This document shows, piece after piece, positions 18,156-28,214 of a DNA stretch of 64,000 bases. Origin of the DNA: Pseudomonas entomophila (GTDB taxonomy: Bacteria; Pseudomonadota; Gammaproteobacteria; Pseudomonadales; Pseudomonadaceae); the NCBI RefSeq assembly GCF_029193575.1, contig NZ_JARGCS010000007.1:62001-126000 (forward strand), read 5' to 3'. A program made the position numbers and the translations under genes. Each line of letters begins with the position of its first letter. Positions within the stretch are counted from its first letter, which is position 1. The notes below the pieces were generated by a model that did not search any database, was not told the origin of the DNA, and saw only the letters and a list, made by a program, of their open reading frames with translations.

Positions 18156-18581
18156 TCAAACCGGTTTGGCGCCCATCAACCCGGCGATGGACAGGAAACA
18201 CACGCCGCTGAACACCGCCAGCGCCAGGGTAAACCGCAAGCCGACCACCTCGGCCTTGCGCAGCCGGTTCAGGCGCACCAGCAACCACCAGACGGCCAGC
18301 GCGCCGAAGGTATACAGGATGCTGGAGGCCAGCACCCAGGCCTGACCCAGCGGCCAACCCACCAGGTGCACCAGCCACCAGCCGGTGAACGGCATGCTCA
18401 CCAGGCACAGCCCCATCAACAGCCAGACGAACACCCGCGGCCGACGCAGCAGCTTGGCGTAGGCCTTGGCGTCGCCCTGGCGGCGTGTGCGCCAGGTCCA
18501 GATGGCCAGGCCCAGAGCGCCCAGCAGCAGCAGGGCGGTGGCGAGGATGTGCAGGGTTTTCAGGGTGGTGAGGTGGTCCAT
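18156..18581 (-). CDS. DUF2269-like integral membrane protein
   Basis: A 141-residue hydrophobic protein with four predicted TM segments (about residues 7-28, 50-72, 80-102 and 115-137). The first helix has a conserved KTLHILATALLLLGALG sequence with a histidine, as in DUF2269 proteins. Function unknown. It is a single gene, flanked on both sides by REP pairs, between the HAD gene and ilvA. Confidence 0.75.
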   Translation of the reverse strand: MDHLTTLKTLHILATALLLLGALGLAIWTWRTRRQGDAKAYAKLLRRPRVFVWLLMGLCLVSMPFTGWWLVHLVGWPLGQAWVLASSILYTFGALAVWWLLVRLNRLRKAEVVGLRFTLALAVFSGVCFLSIAGLMGAKPV

Positions 18582-18611
18582 TGGGTTCCTCGCGCAGCGG
18601 TGGTGACATTA

Positions 18612-18708
18612 CCGGCCCTATCGCGGGGCACGCCCCACAAGTTCAGCGCCGCCCCTGAGGACGCCACTGTACCTGTGGGAGCGGGCTCGCCCCGCGATGA
18701 GGCCGGCA
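18612..18708. repeat. Inverted pair of REP elements
   Basis: Two REP cores (TATCGCGGGGCACGCCCC and GGAGCGGGCTCGCCCCGCGA) in opposite orientation, separated by about 50 bp, downstream of ilvA and upstream of the DUF2269 gene. Confidence 0.75.
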
Positions 18709-18727
18709 CTGAAGCAAGCGTAGCCGC

Positions 18728-20242
<1,515 letters not shown>

Positions 20243-20376
20243 CAGGGAAACATCGCAGGGCCGGGGGACAAGGCCTGGGAGTCTACCGCAGCGCTATGTC
20301 GGGCGACCACAGCAAAGCCGCGCGACTGGGTATACTACGCAACTTTGAAACCTCCCCCGCCCCTCTCGGAGCCCGC

Positions 20377-21051
20377 ATGTCCCAGGACCAACTCAAACAG
20401 GCCGTCGCCCAGGCCGCCGTCGACTTCATTCTGCCCAAGCTGGGTGAGAAAAGCGTCGTCGGCGTCGGCACCGGCTCGACCGCCAACTTCTTCATCGACG
20501 CGCTGGCCCAGCACAAGACCGCCTTCGACGGCGCGGTCGCCAGCTCCGAGGCCACCGCCGCGCGCCTGAAGGCGCATGGCATCCCGGTCTACGAGCTGAA
20601 CAGCGTCAGCGAGCTGGAGTTCTACGTGGACGGCGCCGACGAGAGCGATGCGCACCTGAATCTGATCAAGGGCGGCGGCGCGGCCTTGACCCGCGAGAAG
20701 ATCGTCGCGGCAGTGGCCCGCACCTTCATCTGCATCGCCGACGCCAGCAAGCTGGTGCCGGTGCTCGGCGCCTTCCCACTGCCGGTCGAGGTGATCCCCA
20801 TGGCCCGCAGCCACGTGGCGCGCCAGTTGGTCAAGCTGGGTGGCGACCCGGTGTACCGCGAAGGCGTGGTGACCGACAACGGCAACGTGATTCTCGACGT
20901 GCACAACCTGCAGATCACCAACCCGGTGGAGCTGGAAAGCCAGATCAATGCGATCGTGGGCGTGGTCACCAATGGCCTGTTCGCGGCGCGGCCGGCGGAC
21001 TTGCTGTTGCTGGGGACGGCTGAAGGGGTGAAGACGCTGAAGGTCGAATAA
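20377..21051 (+). CDS. rpiA: Ribose-5-phosphate isomerase A
   Basis: Interconverts ribose-5-phosphate and ribulose-5-phosphate. The 224-residue product has [21 protein letters not shown], and [13 protein letters not shown] with the catalytic Lys and Glu. Start at 20377 matches the family; a longer frame from 20296 covers the promoter, where a TATACT -10-like hexamer is seen at 20331-20336. It diverges from ilvA. Confidence 0.96.
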   Translation: MSQDQLKQAVAQAAVDFILPKLGEKSVVGVGTGSTANFFIDALAQHKTAFDGAVASSEATAARLKAHGIPVYELNSVSELEFYVDGADESDAHLNLIKGGGAALTREKIVAAVARTFICIADASKLVPVLGAFPLPVEVIPMARSHVARQLVKLGGDPVYREGVVTDNGNVILDVHNLQITNPVELESQINAIVGVVTNGLFAARPADLLLLGTAEGVKTLKVE

Positions 21052-21066
21052 GCAGGCCTGACGCAA

Positions 21067-21116
21067 TCGCGGGGCAAGCCCGCTCCTGCATCTGCAGGAG
21101 CGGGCTTGCCCCGCGA
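21067..21116. repeat. Perfect 24-bp inverted REP pair
   Basis: Two complete REP units in opposite orientation form arms 21067-21090 and 21093-21116, identical over 24 bp with a 2-base gap. The site lies between the convergent rpiA and SdiA-regulated-domain genes, and the RNA from either strand could form a strong hairpin acting as 3' end. Confidence 0.9.
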
Positions 21117-21134
21117 CAGGGCCCTGCAATTCAG

Positions 21135-22046
21135 CTACTCAACCGGCTGCTTGAACACATAGAACAGGTTCGGCTCACTCACCAGGTAGATGGTCCCCGC
21201 ATCGTCCATCGCAATCCCTTCCGCCTGCGGCACCGTCTGCTTCAAGCCCTGAAACCCCTTGCGCAGCGACAGGGTGCTCAGCGGCCTGCCCTTCACATCC
21301 AGCTCCAGCACCAGGCGCGATTCATCCGACAGCGCCAGCAAGTGCCCGGTGCGCTCATCGAACTGCAAGCTCGACAGGTCGCGCACGAACAGCCGCGAAT
21401 CGCGCTTCTGGTCCTGCACCACATGCACCGCGTAGGGTTGCTCAGGGTTGTCGTGGGGGAAGCCGTGCACCTCGTAGATCAGCATCGGGTCGCGCTCCTT
21501 GGCCACGAACAGGCGCTTGCCCGCCGAATCATAGGCCAGGCCCTCGAAACCCTTGTTGCCGTTCAGGCCGATGCCCAGGGTGAGCTGTTCGGCATCGTGG
21601 GCATCGAGGAACAGCGTGTCGTCGTCCAGGCGCACGCGAATCAACCGCTGCTGGCGCTCGTCGGTGATCACGTAGCTGTTGGGGCCGACGTATTCCACCG
21701 CCTCGGGGTCGCCGAAACCGGTCAGCGGCACGCGGCGCAGGATGCGCCCGTCCAGCGACAGCTCGATCAGCTCGGAGCGGGCGTTGGTGACGGTGAACAG
21801 GGTCTTGCGGTCAGGGTCGTAGGTCAGCGCCGAGATGTCGTCGTCCAGGCCTTCGATGGGCAGGGCTTCGATCACCACCTGGTAGCGGTCCAGGCCGATG
21901 CTTTGCTCGGCCGGCTGCCACCAGGTCTTGAGGTTGAACCAGCCGCGCTCGAACAGGCGGAATTCGTGGCCGGCGATGCCGAGCGCGAGCACCGTGGAGA
22001 GGCCGAGGAACAGCAGCAGCAAAGGCAGGCGGAGGTAGCGGCGCAT
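21135..22046 (-). CDS. SdiA-regulated domain protein (YjiK-like), copy A
   Basis: A 303-residue protein with one N-terminal TM anchor (about residues 5-25) and a periplasmic beta-propeller-like SdiA-regulated domain: DDDISALTYDPDRKTLFTVTN, GDPEAVEYVG, GNKGFEGLAYD, LSSLQFDERTGHLLALSDES and PQAEGIAMDDAGTIYLVSEPNLFY. The role of this family is not established. A paralogue with the same blade motifs is directly upstream on the same strand (128 bp between them), so the two arose by tandem duplication. Confidence 0.85.
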   Translation of the reverse strand: MRRYLRLPLLLLFLGLSTVLALGIAGHEFRLFERGWFNLKTWWQPAEQSIGLDRYQVVIEALPIEGLDDDISALTYDPDRKTLFTVTNARSELIELSLDGRILRRVPLTGFGDPEAVEYVGPNSYVITDERQQRLIRVRLDDDTLFLDAHDAEQLTLGIGLNGNKGFEGLAYDSAGKRLFVAKERDPMLIYEVHGFPHDNPEQPYAVHVVQDQKRDSRLFVRDLSSLQFDERTGHLLALSDESRLVLELDVKGRPLSTLSLRKGFQGLKQTVPQAEGIAMDDAGTIYLVSEPNLFYVFKQPVE

Positions 22047-22133
22047 GGGGGAGACTCGACGTGGGGGTGACGAATCTAAGCATGGACAGCTGAAGTAAAG
22101 CTTAATGCCATCATGTTTGGGATTGGGGTGGGT

Positions 22134-22166
22134 TCATCGCGGGGGCTCGCCCCGCGATGAGGCCCG
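22134..22166. repeat. REP element between paralogues
   Basis: A single REP hairpin (TCATCGCGGGGG / CTCGCCCCGCGATGA) just downstream of SdiA-regulated copy B and upstream of copy A. Confidence 0.75.
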
Positions 22167-22174
22167 CCAGCCCA

Positions 22175-23104
22175 TCACTGCTTCTTGAACCGATAGAACA
22201 GGTCCGGCTCACTGACCATGTACAGGTTGCCCTCGTCGTCGATGGCCACGCCCTCGGCGCGTGGAACCCGGTCCTCCAGGCCGTTGAAGCCGCCCAGCAG
22301 GGTCATGAAGCTCACTTGCTCGCCATTCTCGTCCAGCTCCAGCAGCAGGTTGGAATCCGCCGACAACGCCAGCAGGTGCCCGGTGCGCGGGTCAACGCCC
22401 AGTGCGGACAGGTTGCGCAGGTCGAGTTCATCGTTGGGCAGCAGTTGCTTGTCGCCCGTCAACGGGCCACGGCCATCGGTGCTCCAGGTGAACAGCTTCG
22501 GCGGGCGCTCCTCGCCGATGATCAGCCGCTGGCGCAGCGGGTCCCAGGCCACCGCCTCGAAGCCCTTGTTGCTCTTGACCGACGCGCCCAGGTCATAGTG
22601 CTTGAAGTCGGCATGGTTCAGCGAAGTGGTGGCGGCATCGACCTTGACCAGCGTCAGGTCATGCCTGCGCTCGTCGACGATCGCCAACTGGCCGTTCTCC
22701 AGCGCGGCGACGCCCTCGGGGTTATCCCAGCCGACCAGGGGCATCTTGCGCAGCACGTCGCCATCGAGGGTCAGCTCGACCAGGAAGGGGTTCTTGCCCA
22801 TGACCGCGAACAGGGTGCGGGTCTGCGGGTTGAAGGTCACGTCGGAGGCTTCGTCATCCTCCATGCCCGGCAGGCGCTTGGCGTCGATATCCACCACGTA
22901 GTCCGGCAGCCAGATGCTCTCCTGGCGCTCGGCGCTGCTTTCGAAGCGTTCCTTTATCCACAGCAGCCCACGGTCGTCCCAGTGCATGGCCACCGACAGG
23001 CCATAGGCGGCCACGGCGGCGAGGCCCAGCCAGGTCCTCCTGCGCAGAAAAGTACGGCGTTTCTTGGTTTCAGGCGGGAGGGAAGCACTGGACGGGACAG
23101 CCAT
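22175..23104 (-). CDS. SdiA-regulated domain protein (YjiK-like), copy B
   Basis: A 309-residue protein with a cationic N-terminus, one TM segment (about residues 26-42 after KKRRTFLRRR) and the same periplasmic propeller motifs as the downstream copy: DDEASDVTFNPQTRTLFAVMG, NPEGVAALENG, SNKGFEAVAWD, NLSALGVDPRTGHLLALSADS and PRAEGVAIDDEGNLYMVSEPDLFYRF. I take the ATG at 23104 because GAGGAA lies about 6 bases upstream; an in-frame ATG at 23122 is possible. Function unknown; metal- or lectin-like binding has been suggested for propellers of this class, but nothing in the sequence fixes it. Confidence 0.83.
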   Translation of the reverse strand: MAVPSSASLPPETKKRRTFLRRRTWLGLAAVAAYGLSVAMHWDDRGLLWIKERFESSAERQESIWLPDYVVDIDAKRLPGMEDDEASDVTFNPQTRTLFAVMGKNPFLVELTLDGDVLRKMPLVGWDNPEGVAALENGQLAIVDERRHDLTLVKVDAATTSLNHADFKHYDLGASVKSNKGFEAVAWDPLRQRLIIGEERPPKLFTWSTDGRGPLTGDKQLLPNDELDLRNLSALGVDPRTGHLLALSADSNLLLELDENGEQVSFMTLLGGFNGLEDRVPRAEGVAIDDEGNLYMVSEPDLFYRFKKQ

Positions 23105-23215
23105 GAAGGTTCCTCGGAACATGCCGAGTTATCCATGACACCGGCAAAATAAATGTTATTTCGCCCATTATCCGCATCGCTTGTGAAAAAAACGGTAAAT
23201 CCGCCAAACGGTGGC

Positions 23216-23243
23216 AAAACGATGGCGACCTCGGTCGCCATCG
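23216..23243 (-). terminator. Terminator of the fumarylacetoacetate hydrolase gene
   Basis: A 10-bp stem (CGATGGCGAC / GTCGCCATCG) with a 4-base loop and, on the minus strand, a following TTTT tract. It lies 9 bases past the stop of the hydrolase gene. Confidence 0.75.
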
Positions 23244-23252
23244 TCGCAGGGG

Positions 23253-23918
23253 TCAGAGCACGCGGCTTTCGAACCGGCTGACGCCCGGAAGTTCCAGCAC
23301 CAGTTCATCACCCGCGTTGAACGGGCCGACGCCGGCCGGGGTGCCAGTGAGGATCACATCGCCCGCCTGCAGCGAGAAGTGCGCGGCGATGTGCTGGATG
23401 ATCGGCACGATCGGGTTGAGCATCAGCGCGCTGTTACCGTCCTGGCGCACTTCGCCGTTGATGGTCAGGCGGATGCCGATATCGGTCAGGTCTTCGAAAC
23501 TGGCGGCGGAGACGAACGGCGGCAGCACGCAGGCGCCGTCGAAGCTCTTGGCCAGTTCCCACGGCAGGCCCTTCTCCTTGAGCTTGGCCTGAAGGTCGCG
23601 CAGGGTCAGGTCCAGGGCCGGCGCGAAGCCGGAGATGGCGTCGAGCACTTCTTCCTCGGAGGGCGAGGTCGACAGCGGTTTGCCCAGCAACACGGCGATT
23701 TCCGCCTCGTAGTGCACCGAACCACGCTCGCTCGGGATCTTGAAGCCGCCTTCCAGTGGCACCACGCAGCTACCCGGCTTGATGAACAGCAAAGGCTCGC
23801 TGGGGATGGGGTTGTTCAGTTCCTTGGCATGCTCGGCATAGTTGCGGCCGATGCACACCACTTTGCCCAGCGGGAAGTGGATGCGCGTGCCGTCTACGTA
23901 CTGGTGCTGGTAACTCAT
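23253..23918 (-). CDS. Fumarylacetoacetate hydrolase family protein
   Basis: A 221-residue single-domain FAH-superfamily protein, similar in size to acylpyruvase/oxaloacetate decarboxylase FAHD1. It has KVVCIGRNYAEHAKELNN at the N-terminus, the metal-binding VHYEAEIAVLLGK with two acidic ligands, DLTLRDLQ, and the C-terminal GDVILTGTPAGVGP. It should act on 2-oxo acids with Mg2+. It lies 29 bp downstream of the D-2-hydroxyglutarate dehydrogenase-like gene on the same strand, so a shared role in organic acid metabolism is likely but not proved. Confidence 0.88.
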   Translation of the reverse strand: MSYQHQYVDGTRIHFPLGKVVCIGRNYAEHAKELNNPIPSEPLLFIKPGSCVVPLEGGFKIPSERGSVHYEAEIAVLLGKPLSTSPSEEEVLDAISGFAPALDLTLRDLQAKLKEKGLPWELAKSFDGACVLPPFVSAASFEDLTDIGIRLTINGEVRQDGNSALMLNPIVPIIQHIAAHFSLQAGDVILTGTPAGVGPFNAGDELVLELPGVSRFESRVL

Positions 23919-23947
23919 GGGGCCGACTCCTCTGGATACTGCTTGGC

Positions 23948-25345
23948 TTATTCAGGTGCGAAGATCTTACCCGGATTCATGATGCCGTTCGGGTCGAACA
24001 CCGCCTTTATCGCCTTCATGCAGGCGATTTCATCCGCCGAGCGGCTGTAGCCCAGGTAGTCGCGCTTGGTCATGCCCACGCCGTGCTCGGCGGAGATCGA
24101 GCCGTTGTAACGTTCGACGATCTCGAACACCCACTTGTTGACCTTGGCGCACGAGGCGAAGAACTCGTCCTTGCCCATGTGCTCGGGCTTGAGGATGTTC
24201 AGGTGCAGGTTGCCGTCGCCGATATGCCCGTACCAGACCACTTCGTAGTCCGGGTAATGGGCGGTGACCACGGCGTCGATGTCGCGCAGGAACGCCGGCA
24301 CCTTGGAGACGGTGACGGAGATGTCGTTCTTGTAGGGTGTCCAGTGCGAGATGGTCTCGGACAGGTACTCGCGCAGCTTCCACAGGTTCTTCAGCTGGGT
24401 CTCGCTCTGGCTCATCACGCCATCGAGCACCCAGCCCTGCTCGACGCAATGCTCGAACAGCGCCAGCGCCTGGTTGGCCACTTCCTCAGTGCTGGCCTCG
24501 AATTCCAGCAGGGCGTAGAACGGGCACGGGGTGTCGAACGGCGGCGGCACGTCGCCACGGCCCATGATCTTGGCCAGGCCCTTGTCGGAGAAGAACTCGA
24601 AGGCCGTCAGGTCGAGTTGGCCCTGGAAGGCGTGCAGCACCGGCATGATCGAGTCGAAATCCGGCGTGCCCAGCACCATCGCGGTGAGGTTGCGCGGGGC
24701 GCGGTCCAGGCGCATGGTCGCCTCGACCACGAAGCCCAGGGTGCCCTCGGCGCCGATGAACAGCTGGCGCAGGTCGTAGCCGGTGGCGTTCTTGATCAGG
24801 TCGCGGTTCAGTTCGAGCAGCTCGCCCTTGCCGGTGACCACCTTCAGGCCGGCCACCCAGTTGCGCGTCATGCCATAGCGAATCACCTTGATCCCGCCGG
24901 CGTTGGTGCCGATATTGCCGCCAACCTGGCTGGAGCCGGACGAGGCGAAGTCCACCGGGTAATACAGGCCCTGCTCTTCGGCGAACTGTTGCAACTGGCG
25001 GGTGACCACCCCCGGCTGGCAGGTCACGGTGCGGTCGAAGGCGTTGAAGCCGAGAATCTGGTTCATGTAGTCGAAGGCCACCACCACCTCGCCGTGGGCG
25101 GCCACCGCCGCGCCAGACAGCCCGGTGCGCCCGCCGGACGGCACCAGCGCGACCTTGTGGCGGTTGGCCCAGGCGACGATGGCCTGGACCTGCTCGACGG
25201 TCTTGGGGAACACGATGGCGCTGGGGGCGGGTGGGTAGTGCTTGGTCCAGTCCTTGCCGTAGGCCTCCAGGGAGGCGGGGTCGGTGAGGACCTTGCCAGG
25301 GTCGACCAAGGTCATCAGCTCATCAATTACCGCGGAGTGGGTCAT
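23948..25345 (-). CDS. FAD-linked D-2-hydroxyacid dehydrogenase, probable D-2-hydroxyglutarate dehydrogenase
   Basis: A 465-residue flavoprotein with FAD-binding PCMH domain (PSGGRTGLSGAAVA, SSGSSQVGGNIGTNAGG) and a C-terminal FAD-oxidase domain with the metal-binding HIGDGNLHLN and SAEHGVGMTKRDYL. It most resembles D-2-hydroxyglutarate dehydrogenase of P. stutzeri, reported to be coupled with SerA: SerA reduces 2-oxoglutarate to D-2-hydroxyglutarate and this enzyme reoxidises it. Divergent position next to serA agrees. I use the ATG at 25345; an ATG at 25369 with an upstream AGGGTGA is a real alternative and would add 8 residues. Glycolate oxidase GlcD is a less likely reading. Confidence 0.85.
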   Translation of the reverse strand: MTHSAVIDELMTLVDPGKVLTDPASLEAYGKDWTKHYPPAPSAIVFPKTVEQVQAIVAWANRHKVALVPSGGRTGLSGAAVAAHGEVVVAFDYMNQILGFNAFDRTVTCQPGVVTRQLQQFAEEQGLYYPVDFASSGSSQVGGNIGTNAGGIKVIRYGMTRNWVAGLKVVTGKGELLELNRDLIKNATGYDLRQLFIGAEGTLGFVVEATMRLDRAPRNLTAMVLGTPDFDSIMPVLHAFQGQLDLTAFEFFSDKGLAKIMGRGDVPPPFDTPCPFYALLEFEASTEEVANQALALFEHCVEQGWVLDGVMSQSETQLKNLWKLREYLSETISHWTPYKNDISVTVSKVPAFLRDIDAVVTAHYPDYEVVWYGHIGDGNLHLNILKPEHMGKDEFFASCAKVNKWVFEIVERYNGSISAEHGVGMTKRDYLGYSRSADEIACMKAIKAVFDPNGIMNPGKIFAPE

Positions 25346-25420
25346 CGGCAGAACTCTCGAACTATTCATAGTCACCCTGAGCACTCTTCACCTGTCGGGA
25401 TAAGCTCAGACGGTGTCGCG

Positions 25421-25432
25421 TATGCTAGCATA
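25421..25432. promoter_or_regulatory. Palindromic -10-like site between serA and the dehydrogenase gene
   Basis: The 12-bp perfect palindrome TATGCTAGCATA reads TATGCT on both strands, so it could serve as -10 hexamer for either divergent gene. No convincing -35 was found, so the assignment is tentative. Confidence 0.35.
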
Positions 25433-25517
25433 GCCCTCCCGTCGTTCGTGCTAAGGCCCGACGCCGCGCCGCTTTGCCCCCCTCGCCATTTTTTCTCCGG
25501 GATACAGGTTTACGCAG

Positions 25518-26747
25518 ATGAGCAAGACTTCTCTCGACAAGAGCAAGATCAGGTTCCTTCTTCTCGAAGGCGTCCACCAGAACGCGGTGGATACCCTCAA
25601 GGCTGCCGGGTACACCAACATCGAGTACCTCACTGGCTCACTGCCGGACGCAGAACTGAAGGAAAAGATCGCAGATGCCCACTTCATCGGCATCCGCTCG
25701 CGCACCCAACTGACCGAAGAGGTCTTTGATTGCGCGAAGAAACTGGTCGCGGTCGGCTGTTTCTGCATCGGCACCAACCAGGTCGACCTGAACGCGGCCC
25801 GCGAGCGCGGCATCGCGGTGTTCAACGCACCGTACTCCAACACCCGCTCGGTGGCCGAGCTGGTGCTGGCCGAAGCCATCCTGCTGCTGCGCGGCATCCC
25901 CGAGAAAAACGCCTCCTGCCACCGTGGCGGCTGGATCAAGAGCGCGGCCAACTCGTTCGAGATCCGTGGCAAGAAGCTGGGCATCGTCGGCTACGGCTCG
26001 ATCGGCACCCAGCTGTCGGTGCTGGCCGAAAGCGTGGGCATGCAGGTCTACTTCTTCGACCCGCTGACCAAGCTGCCGCTGGGCAACGCCACCCAGGTCA
26101 CCAGCCTGAACGAACTGCTGGGCCTGGCCGACATCGTCTCGCTGCACGTGCCTGAGCTGCCATCCACCCAGTGGATGATCGGCGAGAAGGAAATCCGCGC
26201 GATGAAGAAGGGCTCGATCCTGATCAACGCCGCCCGTGGCACCGTGGTCGAGCTGGACCACCTGGCCAACGCGATCAAGGACAAGCACCTGATCGGCGCC
26301 GCCATCGACGTGTTCCCGGTCGAGCCGCGCTCCAACGACGAAGAGTTCGAAAGCCCGCTGCGCGGCCTGGACAACGTGATCCTGACCCCGCACATCGGCG
26401 GCTCCACCGCCGAGGCCCAGGCCAACATCGGCCTGGAAGTGGCCGAGAAGCTGGTCAAGTACAGCGACAACGGCACCTCCGTGTCGTCGGTCAACTTCCC
26501 GGAAGTGGCCCTGCCGGCGCACCCGGGCAAGCACCGCCTGCTGCACATCCACGAAAACATCCCAGGCGTGCTCAGCGAGATCAACAAGGTGTTCGCCGAG
26601 AACGGTATCAACATCTCCGGTCAGTTCCTGCAGACCGACGAGAAAGTCGGTTACGTGGTGATCGACGTCGACGCCGAGTACTCGGACCTGGCCCAGGAGA
26701 AACTGCAACACGTGAAGGGCACCATTCGTTCGCGCGTGCTGTTCTGA
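25518..26747 (+). CDS. serA: D-3-phosphoglycerate dehydrogenase
   Basis: First step of serine synthesis, oxidising 3-phosphoglycerate with NAD+. The 409-residue protein has the NAD-binding GIVGYGSIGTQLSVLAE, catalytic NAARGTVV (Arg), VFPVEP (Glu) and TPHIGGSTAEAQ (His), and a C-terminal ACT domain (HRLLHIHENIPGVLSEINKVF) for serine feedback. Length equals the E. coli enzyme (410). A strong intrinsic terminator follows. It diverges from the D-2-hydroxyglutarate dehydrogenase gene. Confidence 0.97.
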   Translation: MSKTSLDKSKIRFLLLEGVHQNAVDTLKAAGYTNIEYLTGSLPDAELKEKIADAHFIGIRSRTQLTEEVFDCAKKLVAVGCFCIGTNQVDLNAARERGIAVFNAPYSNTRSVAELVLAEAILLLRGIPEKNASCHRGGWIKSAANSFEIRGKKLGIVGYGSIGTQLSVLAESVGMQVYFFDPLTKLPLGNATQVTSLNELLGLADIVSLHVPELPSTQWMIGEKEIRAMKKGSILINAARGTVVELDHLANAIKDKHLIGAAIDVFPVEPRSNDEEFESPLRGLDNVILTPHIGGSTAEAQANIGLEVAEKLVKYSDNGTSVSSVNFPEVALPAHPGKHRLLHIHENIPGVLSEINKVFAENGINISGQFLQTDEKVGYVVIDVDAEYSDLAQEKLQHVKGTIRSRVLF

Positions 26748-26768
26748 GCTTGATTGCAGTGTGAAAGA

Positions 26769-26796
26769 GGGAGGCCCGGGTGGCCTCCCTTTTTTG
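26769..26796 (+). terminator. Intrinsic terminator of serA
   Basis: An 8-bp stem (GGGAGGCC / GGCCTCCC) with 5-base loop CGGGT, followed by six T residues. Confidence 0.92.
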
Positions 26797-26802
26797 TCTG
26801 GG

Positions 26803-26903
26803 CGGGCCTCATCGCGGGACAAGCCCGCGCCTACAGGTACGGCGCCGTTCTGCACGTTGGCGGTGAACCTGTAGGAACGGGCTTGCCCTGCGGTAGGGCC
26901 GGT
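26803..26903. repeat. Inverted pair of REP elements
   Basis: Two REP cores (ATCGCGGGACAAGCCCGCGC and GGAACGGGCTTGCCCTGCGG) in opposite orientation between convergent serA and the MFS gene. Confidence 0.75.
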
Positions 26904-28144
26904 CAATACCCCCAAGATCCGGCGGTCTTGCGCCGAAACCCACCCCACCCCGCCAGCCCGACAGCCACAACCACCAACCCCGCCGCCACCAGGAAAGTCA
27001 GGCTGAACGCCGCCGCCACCTGCCCACTCCCCGCGTGCGCCACCTCCCGCGAGCCCAATGCGACCGAGAACAACCATGGCATCAACGACGCACCGGCCAT
27101 GAACCCGAGGTTGCGCGACAACCCCAGCAACCCCGACAGCACGCCCCGCTGCGCATCCGCCGCCCCCAGCATCACCGCCGTGTTGTTCGCCGTCAGGAAC
27201 AGCTGGAACCCCGGCGTCAACAGCACCAGCCCGAGCACGTAACCCGCCACCCCGAGCCCACGCGGCAGGCTGGCCAGGCACACCAGGCCGACGATCGTCT
27301 GCACCAGGCCCAACAGCAGCGCACGACGGGCGCCGAGGCGGTCCACCAGGCGCCCCGCCGGCACCCCCGACAGCGCCGCGACCAACGGCCCCACCGCCAT
27401 CACCAGCCCGGTCAGGGCGACCTTCAGACCCAGCCCGAAGGTCAGGAAGAACGGCCCCACCACCAAGGTGGTCATCATCACCGTCGACAACAGCAGGTTC
27501 ATCATCAACAACCTGCGCAGCTGCCCATCGCGCAAAGGCGCCAGGGACAACAGCGGCCCGGGCGCTGCCTGGCGCGTCGCGACCGGCACGGCCCACGCCA
27601 CCAGCAACCCGACCCCGGCGCCCAACCCGCCCAGCAGCACGAACGCCGCCCGCCAGCCCACCCCCTCGATCAACAGGCCGCCCAGCGAAGGGCCCAACGC
27701 GGTGCCCAGGGCCGACATCGTGGCGAACAGCCCCATCGCCGAACCGGTCCGCGCCTGGCCCACCACCTCCCGCGCCATCGACAGCGGCAGGGCCATCAGG
27801 ATCGCGCCGCCAACACCCTGCACCGCGCGGCCGGCGATCAACACGCCCAGCGTCGGCGCCGCCGCGCAAAGCAGCGAGGCGAGGCCGAACAGCGCCAGGC
27901 CAGCCAGCAGCACCCGGCGGTGGCCATGCATGTCGCCGAGCCGACCGGCGAGCACGATGGTGACGGTGATCGACACTAGGTACGCCAGCACCACCCACTG
28001 CACCGCGTCGACCGGTGCGCTGAACGCCTGTGCCAAGGTCGGCAGGGTGACAGTGACGATGCTGATGCCCAACGACGCCAGCAACGTCGCCGCTGCCAGT
28101 GCGCCGAGGGCGGGTGAGGAGGTGTCTTGCAACGAGGTGGCCAT
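26903..28144 (-). CDS. MFS drug-efflux-type transporter
   Basis: A 413-residue major facilitator with about 12 TM segments. Motif A appears as AGRLGDMHGHRRVLLAG after TM2, motif C-like glycine-rich sequence as LGTALGPSLGGLLIEGVGWR after TM4/5, features of proton antiporters that export drugs. I start at 28144 (ATG after AAGGGAG); the frame extends upstream to 28189 but into the operator. It diverges from a MerR-family gene, whose operator lies in its promoter, so an inducible efflux pump is the natural reading. The substrate is unknown. Confidence 0.88.
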   Translation of the reverse strand: MATSLQDTSSPALGALAAATLLASLGISIVTVTLPTLAQAFSAPVDAVQWVVLAYLVSITVTIVLAGRLGDMHGHRRVLLAGLALFGLASLLCAAAPTLGVLIAGRAVQGVGGAILMALPLSMAREVVGQARTGSAMGLFATMSALGTALGPSLGGLLIEGVGWRAAFVLLGGLGAGVGLLVAWAVPVATRQAAPGPLLSLAPLRDGQLRRLLMMNLLLSTVMMTTLVVGPFFLTFGLGLKVALTGLVMAVGPLVAALSGVPAGRLVDRLGARRALLLGLVQTIVGLVCLASLPRGLGVAGYVLGLVLLTPGFQLFLTANNTAVMLGAADAQRGVLSGLLGLSRNLGFMAGASLMPWLFSVALGSREVAHAGSGQVAAAFSLTFLVAAGLVVVAVGLAGWGGFRRKTAGSWGY

Positions 28145-28180
28145 AGCGTGCTCCCTTGCCGGAAATACGGGGTGGCACCT

Positions 28181-28212
28181 ACTATGCAACTTGAAGTCAA
28201 CTTGAGGTCAAG
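28181..28212. promoter_or_regulatory. MerR-type promoter and operator for the MFS gene
   Basis: On the minus strand, -35 TTGACC (28211-28206) and -10 CATAGT (28186-28181) are 19 bp apart, the long spacer of MerR-activated promoters. The spacer holds most of a dyad at 28190-28212 (CTTGAAGTC-N5-GAGGTCAAG, 7 of 9 bases paired). The plus-strand ribosome site of the regulator gene (TTGAGGT) lies inside the dyad, so bound regulator would also cover its own gene start. Confidence 0.75.
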
Positions 28213-28214
28213 CC

